Below are positions 9,394 to 17,520 of a stretch of 64,000 nt of DNA, in pieces. The stretch spans positions 310,001-374,000 of the forward strand of contig NZ_JQJY01000003.1 in the NCBI RefSeq assembly GCF_000745775.1, written 5' to 3'. The stretch is from Flavobacterium sp. ASV13. Lineage in GTDB: Bacteria; Bacteroidota; Bacteroidia; Flavobacteriales; Flavobacteriaceae. The notes below the pieces were generated by a model. The model was not told the DNA's origin, searched no databases, and was given only the letters and a program-made list of their open reading frames with translations. Position numbers and translations under genes: made by a program. Position 1 is the stretch's first letter, and each line of letters starts with the position of its first letter.

Positions 9394-10011
9394 CTACTTC
9401 TTTTTCTCAATTTTCATTGTTTGACTTTCTCCGCATTCATCAAATGTTTTTGCAGTAAAAACCTTTTTTCCTAAAAACCGCGTTTTGATTCCAAAAAAAC
9501 TCCATTGCTGGCGTTCCCAATAAGCGACCGCATCCGATTTATTTTTAAACTGGCGATCAATCACCGAAACCTTAAGTTTAGCGCCATCAAAAGAAGCGAT
9601 TCCTTTTATTGTCATGCATTTTGTTGTATCACTCCAGGACTGTTCTTTTGGTATACTATTTTTAATTGCATCAACTAATCCGGTAACATCGGTTTCGCGC
9701 TTTGTCGTATCTCTATATTTTAGAGTTTGCGAAACAATATTTTCAATCCGACTTTCTTTTATTCCAGCATTAGCGAGCTTCTTTTTCAGATCTGAATTTT
9801 GATATTGTAGATATTCTTTAATTTCATCTTTAGATAACAACTGACTTGAAAATTGCAAACTATCTCTTTTTCTTAACTGACTTGCGTTTTCAGTTTGAAT
9901 TTCTTTTTCTTTCTTTTGGAATTTAGAATCCTGGTAAAACCATACAGCCAAAACCAACAAACCAACAAATACTATATTTTTTAAATTCTGTAAAATGATT
10001 GATAATTGCAT
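9394..10011 (-). CDS. Membrane-anchored coiled-coil protein, spanin-like
   Basis: The 205-aa protein has an N-terminal transmembrane segment (NIVFVGLLVLAVWFYQ, residues 12-27). A charged helical region (about residues 28-100) follows, then a mixed C-terminal domain ending in a lysine tail. It starts 2 nt after the endolysin gene. A membrane anchor plus a long periplasmic helix directly behind an endolysin is the position and shape of an inner-membrane spanin. No outer-membrane partner was found, so this role is an inference. Confidence 0.5.
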   Translation of the reverse strand: MQLSIILQNLKNIVFVGLLVLAVWFYQDSKFQKKEKEIQTENASQLRKRDSLQFSSQLLSKDEIKEYLQYQNSDLKKKLANAGIKESRIENIVSQTLKYRDTTKRETDVTGLVDAIKNSIPKEQSWSDTTKCMTIKGIASFDGAKLKVSVIDRQFKNKSDAVAYWERQQWSFFGIKTRFLGKKVFTAKTFDECGESQTMKIEKKK

Positions 10012-10013
10012 AT

Positions 10014-10469
10014 CTAGTAATTTAAATATCCTTTGATAGCACTTCTTTTTCTAATTTTTCTACAAACTTCAATTCCTTCACGGCTTCCCGTATCGTTTGT
10101 ATTTCCCTCAATAGTATAAATATTTACATCATCGAATTTTTCTACAATTCCGGTATGCCCCAAACCTTTACCAAAATCCATAATAAAAACAGAGCCAATT
10201 GACGGAATTAAAGATTTCATTTCTTTTGGTGCATCATTCCAGGCTTTTAAAACACCTCCAGTTTTCATTGCCGTATTTTTAACAGCCAAAACTTCAGAAG
10301 CTTTTTTTGAACACCAATACACAAACGCCATACACCAACTAGCAGGAAAACCAACTCCAACACTAGCCAAATAAGATTTTACAGGTTCACCCCAATTTGA
10401 ACCCAAAGGTTTTTCCTGCTGCCCTAATTGCGTAATCGCTATTTCAAGCATTTTTTGAGATAATTTCAT
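10014..10469 (-). CDS. Endolysin, CHAP-type peptidoglycan amidase/peptidase
   Basis: The 151-aa protein has a cysteine nucleophile in ASWCMAFVYW near residue 46. A catalytic His follows in LGHTGIVE near residue 107 and a third residue in YTIEGNTND near residue 120. This is the CHAP/NlpC-like arrangement of phage endolysins. It degrades host peptidoglycan at the end of the lytic cycle. No signal peptide is visible, so a holin is needed for release. The holin gene lies immediately upstream in the same operon. Confidence 0.85.
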   Translation of the reverse strand: MKLSQKMLEIAITQLGQQEKPLGSNWGEPVKSYLASVGVGFPASWCMAFVYWCSKKASEVLAVKNTAMKTGGVLKAWNDAPKEMKSLIPSIGSVFIMDFGKGLGHTGIVEKFDDVNIYTIEGNTNDTGSREGIEVCRKIRKRSAIKGYLNY

Positions 10470-10471
10470 AA

Positions 10472-11023
10472 TTATTCTTTATTTTCAGTATTTAATAATT
10501 CAGTGAGATTTCCGGTCTTTTCGAAGTTGTATAGTTTTTCCATCACAAAAGCAGGAGGGAATTTCTTGTTGCTTAACACATATACATTTTTCAAAATTTT
10601 AGAACCAGGATAAAGCAATGTTGAAACCTGCAATACCGCCCTAAAAGATTCTGCAAGCACATTTTGACCAGCAGTCAATGTCAGCATTTCTAAAACTGTA
10701 TAGGTTATAGCTAATATCCCGATCATTACAGCATTTCTCTTCAGCAGACTTTCCCAAGAAAAAGTATTATTTTTATGATGAAACCATGCTCCTACACCAA
10801 TATTTGCAGTCACAAAAAAAATAATAAAACTTACAAATCGCATATTACCAAGAAACCACCAATTAAGACCTTCAACAACATAAACCACAGGAGATAATGT
10901 TGCAATTATTGAAATATAATAAAGCACTTTTTCCGCAAAAGTTGGATGCTTATCCGAAATCAAAAGAATCCCACAGAAAACTTTTCTTAGTAGTGTTAGT
11001 GTCATAATTTTTATAGTTTTCAT
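10472..11023 (-). CDS. Phage holin family membrane protein
   Basis: The start is taken as ATG at 11023, 2 nt after the previous stop; a longer frame to 11074 overlaps the upstream gene. The protein (183 aa) has four hydrophobic segments: VLYYISIIATLSPVVYVV, FVSFIIFFVTANIGVG, AVMIGILAITYTVLEML and a weaker one near LQVSTLLYPG. A soluble tail ends in KE. Its place next to the endolysin supports a holin that permeabilises the inner membrane. Confidence 0.7.
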   Translation of the reverse strand: MKTIKIMTLTLLRKVFCGILLISDKHPTFAEKVLYYISIIATLSPVVYVVEGLNWWFLGNMRFVSFIIFFVTANIGVGAWFHHKNNTFSWESLLKRNAVMIGILAITYTVLEMLTLTAGQNVLAESFRAVLQVSTLLYPGSKILKNVYVLSNKKFPPAFVMEKLYNFEKTGNLTELLNTENKE

Positions 11024-11025
11024 TT

Positions 11026-11352
11026 TTATACATTTATTATCGCATCTAAGCAATGTTTTTCCGTGAGAATCCAAACTAATACTTTTCCGGTTTTGGATAG
11101 TTTTTTGAGTTGAACATTTTTCCCTAAAACACCGGAAATCGTTTCTTCTATTTTTCCGAATTTATAACCGTCATTCTCAATCAATGTTTTATTCCAAAGT
11201 GTTCTAAATTCTCTGTTTGCCAATCGATCCAATGTTAATGCTGAATCCCTGAAATAACCTCGAGAACGAACCAAACAAAAATTAATAAGCGATAATGGCA
11301 GAAAGAACGAATAAGCTATCAAGAACAAAACAAATCCTAGCATAATTCCCAA
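11026..11352 (-). CDS. Single-pass membrane protein of the lysis region, 108 aa
   Basis: An N-terminal hydrophobic helix (GIMLGFVLFLIAYSFFL) is followed by a basic cytoplasmic or periplasmic domain. The gene overlaps the upstream 124-aa frame by 16 nt and ends 2 nt before the holin start, so translation is probably coupled. It could be a holin regulator, but nothing in the sequence proves this. Confidence 0.55.
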   Translation of the reverse strand: MGIMLGFVLFLIAYSFFLPLSLINFCLVRSRGYFRDSALTLDRLANREFRTLWNKTLIENDGYKFGKIEETISGVLGKNVQLKKLSKTGKVLVWILTEKHCLDAIINV

Positions 11353-11711
11353 TTATTAGGATTTAATCTGTAGATTGTCAAATCATCATCGTAGAGATTG
11401 GTTTGAGTATCCATCAGCAAACCTTGTTTTACTTTAGTCCAATCTCTTTCGATTTTTGTCATTCCTGAATAATCATGAGTAGATTCAAGAATTTGGTTTA
11501 AATCGTTGATCTTTTCTGCTGAGTAAAAAACTGTTTTTGTGTTAATCAATTGTTTGATTTGATTACCATTTCCATCATCTGATAATGCATAATCCTTGAC
11601 TACATAATTAGTTCCAGCTGGTGTACTTTCGAATGAATCAATTTCTATTTGAATAATTGCTTTTTTCGACCCCCTGAGATCGCAATAAGCCGGTAAATTT
11701 GATTTTATCAT
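11337..11711 (-). CDS. Hypothetical tail-end/structural prophage protein, 124 aa
   Basis: The soluble protein has no recognised motif and an N-terminal half rich in beta strands (AIIQIEIDSFES, YVVKDYALS). It lies between the LamG fibre gene and the lysis module, where siphoviruses often carry small tail-tip or chaperone proteins. No function is assigned. Confidence 0.55.
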   Translation of the reverse strand: MIKSNLPAYCDLRGSKKAIIQIEIDSFESTPAGTNYVVKDYALSDDGNGNQIKQLINTKTVFYSAEKINDLNQILESTHDYSGMTKIERDWTKVKQGLLMDTQTNLYDDDLTIYRLNPNNWELC

Positions 11712-11736
11712 TTTAAGTGGTATTAATGATTATTTA

Positions 11737-12480
11737 TTAAAAAGGATAGGTTCTGCCTGTCCCTGAATTGTAAAGAAGGTTTACTGCGTTTTGATTTAAC
11801 ATTCTATTTTTCCAAATTCCTAAAGCATCCAGCTTCCCTTTATGCTTCCTAGCCTCTGTTCCATTAACATTTGTTGACCCTAACCTAACCGATCCAGTAC
11901 CGTTAGGCATACCAGTATATGTACTATTAAACGAAAATGTTGAACTTTGCAGCACACTATTTATATATACCCTCATGCCTCCGGTGGTTTTTGTACCATC
12001 ATCAGTTATCACTATATGATACCATGTGCTTGTAGAAAAAGCATAATTAGTTTGACATCTTTTGTATGCTACATTACTTGAAAATTTATAGAAACTAATT
12101 GAAGTTGATACAAAGTCACATTGATACTCATCATCAGTGGCCGTATTTAACCTTTTAACTATTATTGTATTGAACTGACTAGAAAACGCATGTACATAAA
12201 TCCAAAAAGACATCGAAAACGGTATATCATTTCCAGAACCATCTGTAAATGAAAAAATATTATTATCAGCTAATTGACAATATCTTAGCGTGGTATCATT
12301 TAGAAAATCTATAGCATTTCCCATTTTTCCAGTTGTAAAAGTCGGTGAATTCGTTAAAGTTCCATTTACACCACCGACAGACGCATTGGCATCTGTATCA
12401 AATTGATAATAAGCTACAAGACCAATATTCAAATCTTGGTTTTTCTGTCTGCCAAAAAAATACTTTTTTAAATTTCCCAT
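11737..12480 (-). CDS. LamG/concanavalin-like tail protein, probable receptor binding
   Basis: After about 15 residues the 247-aa protein reads as one jelly-roll lectin domain. It has GLVAYYQFDTDANASVG, GNAIDFLNDT, PFSMSFWIYVHA, TWYHIVITDD, MRVYINSVLQ and GKLDALGIWKNRML in the order expected for LamG-like folds. Such domains at the distal end of phage tails bind glycans or proteins on the host surface. The gene is at the distal end of the tail module. It is not a DGR target, since it has no copy of the template repeat. Confidence 0.8.
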   Translation of the reverse strand: MGNLKKYFFGRQKNQDLNIGLVAYYQFDTDANASVGGVNGTLTNSPTFTTGKMGNAIDFLNDTTLRYCQLADNNIFSFTDGSGNDIPFSMSFWIYVHAFSSQFNTIIVKRLNTATDDEYQCDFVSTSISFYKFSSNVAYKRCQTNYAFSTSTWYHIVITDDGTKTTGGMRVYINSVLQSSTFSFNSTYTGMPNGTGSVRLGSTNVNGTEARKHKGKLDALGIWKNRMLNQNAVNLLYNSGTGRTYPF

Positions 12481-12483
12481 AAC

Positions 12484-13989
12484 TTATACATCTAAAAATA
12501 TCGTATTAGTTGACCCTCTTCGCATAAAATAACCAACTGTTTTTTCACCTGTTGCCAATGGCGTTGTTTCCCATATGAACGGAGAAGTAATTGCCCATGT
12601 AACTGTAACGCCTGCTAAAGTTCTAAAAGGAAACATTAAAGAATTATTCAATGTTGACGGAACTGTAATTGTACAGTTAGCAGTAAACAAAATCGTTTGT
12701 CCGTGCCATGAGTTCTGAACATTGCTATTTGCTGAAATTTCAACCTGATCATCCTTAACTTGCTTCAAAGCAATAGAAGCAACATTATCGCTAATTTGTT
12801 TTTGAAGTTTTCCGAATGCTGTCAAAATATTATCCGCTGCGGTAATAGCAGTTCCAGTTGCAAATGAAACTCCAGTCAACAAATAACCCATTACTAAAGA
12901 CAAAGTAGAATACTTATTTGTTGAGCCGTCAGGAACATCATCAGCGGAAGCGATCAAACCGTTAGTAATTTGAATATAAGTAGATCCTGAGTAACGATAT
13001 TCTTTGTTTTTTTGCCCAGTAGTAATATCAATATAAATCTTACCCGCTTCAGCCGGAATTACTGTAGTATGACCGATTTCTTCATAAAACACATTTGAAA
13101 GCAAATAACCTTCTAATATATCATCAACATAACTAGGCAATTGTGATGAAGGCACTTTACCTGCAACCAAATCAGCTTTACCCGATAAATCAAGAATATT
13201 ACCTATATAATCCAATCTCACATCACTAGAATCATTCGCGTTCTGTTTGAATTGAATAACCTCTTTATCCCTTACAATCAAATCCAAAGCATTCGGAAAA
13301 GAAATCTTTACGTTTCCAGTTCCCGCTAATTGCCATAATTTTACATCGTGTCCAGTCGAGTTTTTTATAAAGAAAGGTTTACCAGGTCGAATAAATTCAC
13401 CTGACATTTGAATCGATTTTACATCAGTGATTGCACCAGTTAAAAGGATTGAGCTTCTGTCATCGATTAAATCAATTTTTTCGATTATTGCCATTACTCC
13501 ATAACTAGCTATAAAATCCTGAGATTCCATTTTTTTAACGTAGTTACCACCCTCAATTGGTGTTGAAGGATCACCTACAGTACCATCAGTTACTAATGTA
13601 ATCCCGAATTCAATTGTATCGACTGGCGCAGGAGTTGCCACCGGATTACTTACACTTTCTGTTCCAGCAACTTTTGTGAAGGTATTTGACGTATTAAAAA
13701 CGATTCTATCAAGCCTTTGTTTTCCTGAAGAGCAAAACGGAAAATTAATAATGACATCAACCGGATTTGTATATTCAATTCCGTTTATTTGCCAAACCCA
13801 GCCTGCGTGAATTGTCAAATCCTGATCAACTAAAACAGAAGTTCCAAGCGTAACTACATGGTCACTATTATTAACTTTCGCATCTAAATACGCAAAATTT
13901 TGGTTGATTATATCAGCCGCTATTCTTGCAGGAGTTCCTGTTTTATCATTTGCGGTTGTTCCTTTAAAAATCCAACTTAATAAACTCAT
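12484..13989 (-). CDS. Tail fibre / distal tail structural protein, 501 aa
   Basis: The N-terminus (TPARIAADIINQNFAYLDAKV) resembles the baseplate-attachment start of phage fibres. The body is Ser/Thr/Asn-rich beta repeats, with a central SGKADLVAGKVPSSQLPSYVDD segment of the type found in appendage proteins with head-domain repeats. It lies between the baseplate proteins and the LamG gene with gaps of only a few bases. A fibre or fibre-base role is inferred from context. Confidence 0.65.
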   Translation of the reverse strand: MSLLSWIFKGTTANDKTGTPARIAADIINQNFAYLDAKVNNSDHVVTLGTSVLVDQDLTIHAGWVWQINGIEYTNPVDVIINFPFCSSGKQRLDRIVFNTSNTFTKVAGTESVSNPVATPAPVDTIEFGITLVTDGTVGDPSTPIEGGNYVKKMESQDFIASYGVMAIIEKIDLIDDRSSILLTGAITDVKSIQMSGEFIRPGKPFFIKNSTGHDVKLWQLAGTGNVKISFPNALDLIVRDKEVIQFKQNANDSSDVRLDYIGNILDLSGKADLVAGKVPSSQLPSYVDDILEGYLLSNVFYEEIGHTTVIPAEAGKIYIDITTGQKNKEYRYSGSTYIQITNGLIASADDVPDGSTNKYSTLSLVMGYLLTGVSFATGTAITAADNILTAFGKLQKQISDNVASIALKQVKDDQVEISANSNVQNSWHGQTILFTANCTITVPSTLNNSLMFPFRTLAGVTVTWAITSPFIWETTPLATGEKTVGYFMRRGSTNTIFLDV

Positions 13990-13996
13990 CTTTTTA

Positions 13997-14512
13997 CTAT
14001 TTATATCCTACAATTAATTTAATTGACCATTTCGCAGCATCTACACCTGAAATCAAAACATTATTTGCTGGCGCATTTACAGTTGCATTGTAAGCCGTCA
14101 TTATAGTAAGCTGATCATTCACCATTACCTTAATAGAATCAGGACTTACATTCGTGTATTGTACTCCTATTCCCTGCGCCGCTGTTCTGCCTGAATCTTG
14201 TGGATATGGTGTTGGAGCGGTAACAACATCATTTGGAAAAAAACCGTTATTCGATGTCTTACAAACCAACATCGCAACTACACTTGTAATTTCAGTGCCA
14301 ACTGTAAATCCTGTATCAACAGTAAAATTTCTATCAAGAACAAAAGATTCTAAAAGCAAAACTTTTGATTTTGCAGTCTTACCAACTTCCTGAATCAAAA
14401 AATCAATTATTTTATTTTCAACCGCACGATGATCTTCAGCCGGAATTTCAGAAGCATCCGGCAAATTTTCAGCGATAAACACTCTTATTTCACTTTCTGT
14501 AATATCTGCCAT
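13997..14512 (-). CDS. Hypothetical baseplate/tail protein, 171 aa
   Basis: A short helical N-terminus (ITESEIRVFIAENLPD) is followed by a beta-rich domain (FTVDTGFTVGTEITSVVAML) ending KWSIKLIVGYK. It is part of an unbroken chain of distal-tail genes. No known family was recognised, and a structural role is inferred from position. Confidence 0.55.
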   Translation of the reverse strand: MADITESEIRVFIAENLPDASEIPAEDHRAVENKIIDFLIQEVGKTAKSKVLLLESFVLDRNFTVDTGFTVGTEITSVVAMLVCKTSNNGFFPNDVVTAPTPYPQDSGRTAAQGIGVQYTNVSPDSIKVMVNDQLTIMTAYNATVNAPANNVLISGVDAAKWSIKLIVGYK

Positions 14513-14516
14513 AACT

Positions 14517-14735
14517 CTATTTATAATCAGTTTCTAAATAATCTATATTTGAATAATCTCTTTTCACAGTTGGAGGCAACGGCACTATGTCAAAATCAAA
14601 CGTATCGACCATGCTGTCAAATGTCACAGTTGTACTATCGAAAGTAAAAGTGCCAGGTTCATTAATTCCGACTTCTTCATTGATTCCAGGAAACCTATTG
14701 TTTCCAACTCCTATTCTTTGTATATTTTTCGCCAT
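14517..14735 (-). CDS. Small tail protein, 72 aa
   Basis: The start is taken at ATG 14735 (MAKNIQRIGVGNNRF), 4 nt after the preceding stop. The sequence contains a short repeat of FTFDSTTVTFDSMVDTFDFD type and ends YSNIDYLETDYK. It lies between two large baseplate genes. The function is unknown. Confidence 0.5.
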   Translation of the reverse strand: MAKNIQRIGVGNNRFPGINEEVGINEPGTFTFDSTTVTFDSMVDTFDFDIVPLPPTVKRDYSNIDYLETDYK

Positions 14736-14739
14736 GATT

Positions 14740-17520
14740 TTAAGGTGCAAATGGTCCAGGAACTGGCTGAGCATAAATCGGCAATCCGTTTATGTTTCCC
14801 GCTCCAGTTATAAATTCTACTTTAGTTAAATCTATCCAAGAACTTCCCCAATGCCCTTCAGGAAAATCTCTGTTTTGGTCGATTTCAAACAAAATAATAT
14901 CCGTTGATATATAGCTGATTGTATAAGGAAACATTGTAATTGCGTCGCCATGATTCCACTCACCACTGTAAACAACAACTCCATTTTTTACAATTCTAAA
15001 TCTTGCAAAAGAAGTTTCTAATCCAGGATTATATGAAAAGACATTCACAACACCTTTCAGCAACAAACTATAAGAAGGATCTATATTCGGGTCGATTAAA
15101 AATTGATATTTAGCAAACAGAAAAACACCGCCATCTTCACCTTCAATAAAAATCAAATCTAAAGCAACATCGTAATCCTTTTTTCGAATTAAAGTAACAA
15201 CATCAGTAGCCGTTGCGCCATCGTTGTCTCTAACTTCGATTTGATATTGATACTGATCTTCAGTCAAGTTTTCAAACAAAGTTTTAAGCTCATTTGGCGA
15301 AACAATTATATCACCAAAATCACCTAATAATTTTGTCCATTTTTGAAAAACAATAACACCATCAACATCATAAGCAACTGCTGTTATTTCTATAGAATTT
15401 TGATCATTATCTAAAACTATATCGGGACCAGCATTAACAATTGGCGGTATGTTTTCAGGGTTTTCACCTGAATCACCACTGTCTCTATAGATTGCTCGAG
15501 ATAATGTTAGACTGGTTTTATTTTCATCCAAATTCCAAGAACAATTTGTCGGCACAAATAGCTTATCATAAACGTATTCAAACTGAATCAGATCATTAAA
15601 TTTAACTGCTCCGACAACAATCATATCGATTTTTTCAGAAGCTATACCAAACAATCGACGAATGATATTTGCTACTACTTGACCGTATCGAGAAGTTTCA
15701 ATTTTATAAATCGAATCTGTCCACTCCAGCCACGATTTACGACTTTCTTCGTAATCATTGAATTTATAAACTCGAACCATAAAAGAAGCAGTTGTAGCAA
15801 AATCTGTTCTAACCACCATTTGCTCACCACCTCCAAAATTGTACGTAACTTCTAAATTTGAAAGCAAACTACCATCGTGATAAACAGTATTGATATTATC
15901 TTTTATAAGATTTGCACCATCTAAATCAACTACTGAATACTTTTGTCCATTCTGTTCAAATCTGTACAATACCGGAACTTCGATAACATTATAAAACTCT
16001 GTAGCTTCTTTTAATTTAGCCAATCTAAAAGCTTTACTGAAAGCCGTGTCATCATCGGCATAATTCAATTCAATTTCTTTGTCAATTGTAAATTCTTCAT
16101 TTATCAAATCAACATATTGAATTATTTCTTGAAAATTTATAGCTGTTATTCCCAGCTTTCTTATTTCAAAACCTGAAATATTTGATCCAATAATTTCTCC
16201 ACTTGGACGCCAAATTTTTACATCTAACAATCCTTCATTTGGGACTATTATATCAAAATTCAATTCAGCCGTTAAATCTTCAGGATCAAAAGACAATGCT
16301 TGATTTTCAGAAACTACTTCAGTTCTATTTGTATACAACACAACATCATTCAAAAGCACTTCATAAAACAATGGATTGTAATATGCTCCAGGCAAAATAC
16401 CTGACATTACATTTGCCCACTTAATAATTTTAAAAATCATCGAAATAGTAACTCGCTGATCTTTATATAAGAATATTTTGTTTTTCAGATTTACAAACTT
16501 GGTTTCATCAAATGGCTGAATTTCTGAAATACCGCCAATATCAGGATTAACATATTCTTTTTTAACTGAGTTATAATAATCCGGCTGAATCGATTTACAG
16601 TAATATTCATTATTACCATTCCAATCAGTTGCATAAACTTCACCTTTTACACCCGATACAACTGCCCAACCTTCATTACTTTCTTTTGAAATCGTGCTTG
16701 GAAATGTCTGAGGTTTTCTTTCATGTGATACCGTAATCATATTGTATGGAGGTATCATTGTAACATTAGGAGTAACATAAGCCGTTACTTTTTTCAACAA
16801 CTTATTTCCAGTTGAGCGACCTATCAAATTACCGTTTTCATCATACAAAAAGGTATCATAGCTTCGAACATTTCGCTTATTCATTCCTTCAACATTCCAA
16901 CGATTGTCAGATTGAAAACAAACACAAAGCATATCCTGCATCAACTTTTCTAAAATCGAATAAGCGTCTTTCTTTTTGGTTCTTTTATCATCTGTATAAA
17001 AATCAAGTGTATCGATAAAGATTTGATTCCAGTCTTTTTGCACTGAATTTTCTATTGCTGGATTAAAAAAGAGATTTAAACCTAAACTTGTTAATTTTAA
17101 ACAAGCACAGATAATATCTATTATACTTTTCTCGTCACGATAATAAGATTCAGAAAGGTATTTACCTTTTAATCTTCCTAAACCACAGGAAGCTATTATT
17201 TTTACAAAAACAACTCCATTTGTCCAAGGCTCAGAATAAGTATCAGGAAGCAAAAAACCGCTCCAAATTAAAGAATCATCACTTTGATTACGAAGCTCAG
17301 CTTTGAAACGAATTTCATTTCCTGTGAAGAATTTTATAAATTTTGCATCGACATTTTCTGTGTGTGCAATATCAAATTCTAACGAAGAACCCACTATCGC
17401 TAATTCATCTTTATTGTCGCCACCATTCCAAGAAAGTGTTATTCCCGACTTTGAAGCTACTTCTATAACAAATTTACTTTCGTTAAGTTCCTGGTCTATT
17501 ATGTCGATATAATAACTCAT
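14740..17520 (-). CDS. Tail-tip/baseplate protein with an Ig/PKD-like domain, 926 aa
   Basis: The gene starts with its ATG overlapping the tape-measure stop. The first 650 or so residues look like a baseplate hub/distal-tail protein found after tape-measure genes in Bacteroidota phages (SKSGITLSWNGGDNKDELAI near residue 25). Around residues 690-790 an Ig/PKD-type domain is recognisable: PPIVNAGPDIVLDNDQNSIE, then DGVIVFQKWTKLLGD and YQIEVRDNDGATATDVVTL. Such domains decorate tails and bind carbohydrate weakly. The C-terminal part is a further beta domain. Confidence 0.7.
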   Translation of the reverse strand: MSYYIDIIDQELNESKFVIEVASKSGITLSWNGGDNKDELAIVGSSLEFDIAHTENVDAKFIKFFTGNEIRFKAELRNQSDDSLIWSGFLLPDTYSEPWTNGVVFVKIIASCGLGRLKGKYLSESYYRDEKSIIDIICACLKLTSLGLNLFFNPAIENSVQKDWNQIFIDTLDFYTDDKRTKKKDAYSILEKLMQDMLCVCFQSDNRWNVEGMNKRNVRSYDTFLYDENGNLIGRSTGNKLLKKVTAYVTPNVTMIPPYNMITVSHERKPQTFPSTISKESNEGWAVVSGVKGEVYATDWNGNNEYYCKSIQPDYYNSVKKEYVNPDIGGISEIQPFDETKFVNLKNKIFLYKDQRVTISMIFKIIKWANVMSGILPGAYYNPLFYEVLLNDVVLYTNRTEVVSENQALSFDPEDLTAELNFDIIVPNEGLLDVKIWRPSGEIIGSNISGFEIRKLGITAINFQEIIQYVDLINEEFTIDKEIELNYADDDTAFSKAFRLAKLKEATEFYNVIEVPVLYRFEQNGQKYSVVDLDGANLIKDNINTVYHDGSLLSNLEVTYNFGGGEQMVVRTDFATTASFMVRVYKFNDYEESRKSWLEWTDSIYKIETSRYGQVVANIIRRLFGIASEKIDMIVVGAVKFNDLIQFEYVYDKLFVPTNCSWNLDENKTSLTLSRAIYRDSGDSGENPENIPPIVNAGPDIVLDNDQNSIEITAVAYDVDGVIVFQKWTKLLGDFGDIIVSPNELKTLFENLTEDQYQYQIEVRDNDGATATDVVTLIRKKDYDVALDLIFIEGEDGGVFLFAKYQFLIDPNIDPSYSLLLKGVVNVFSYNPGLETSFARFRIVKNGVVVYSGEWNHGDAITMFPYTISYISTDIILFEIDQNRDFPEGHWGSSWIDLTKVEFITGAGNINGLPIYAQPVPGPFAP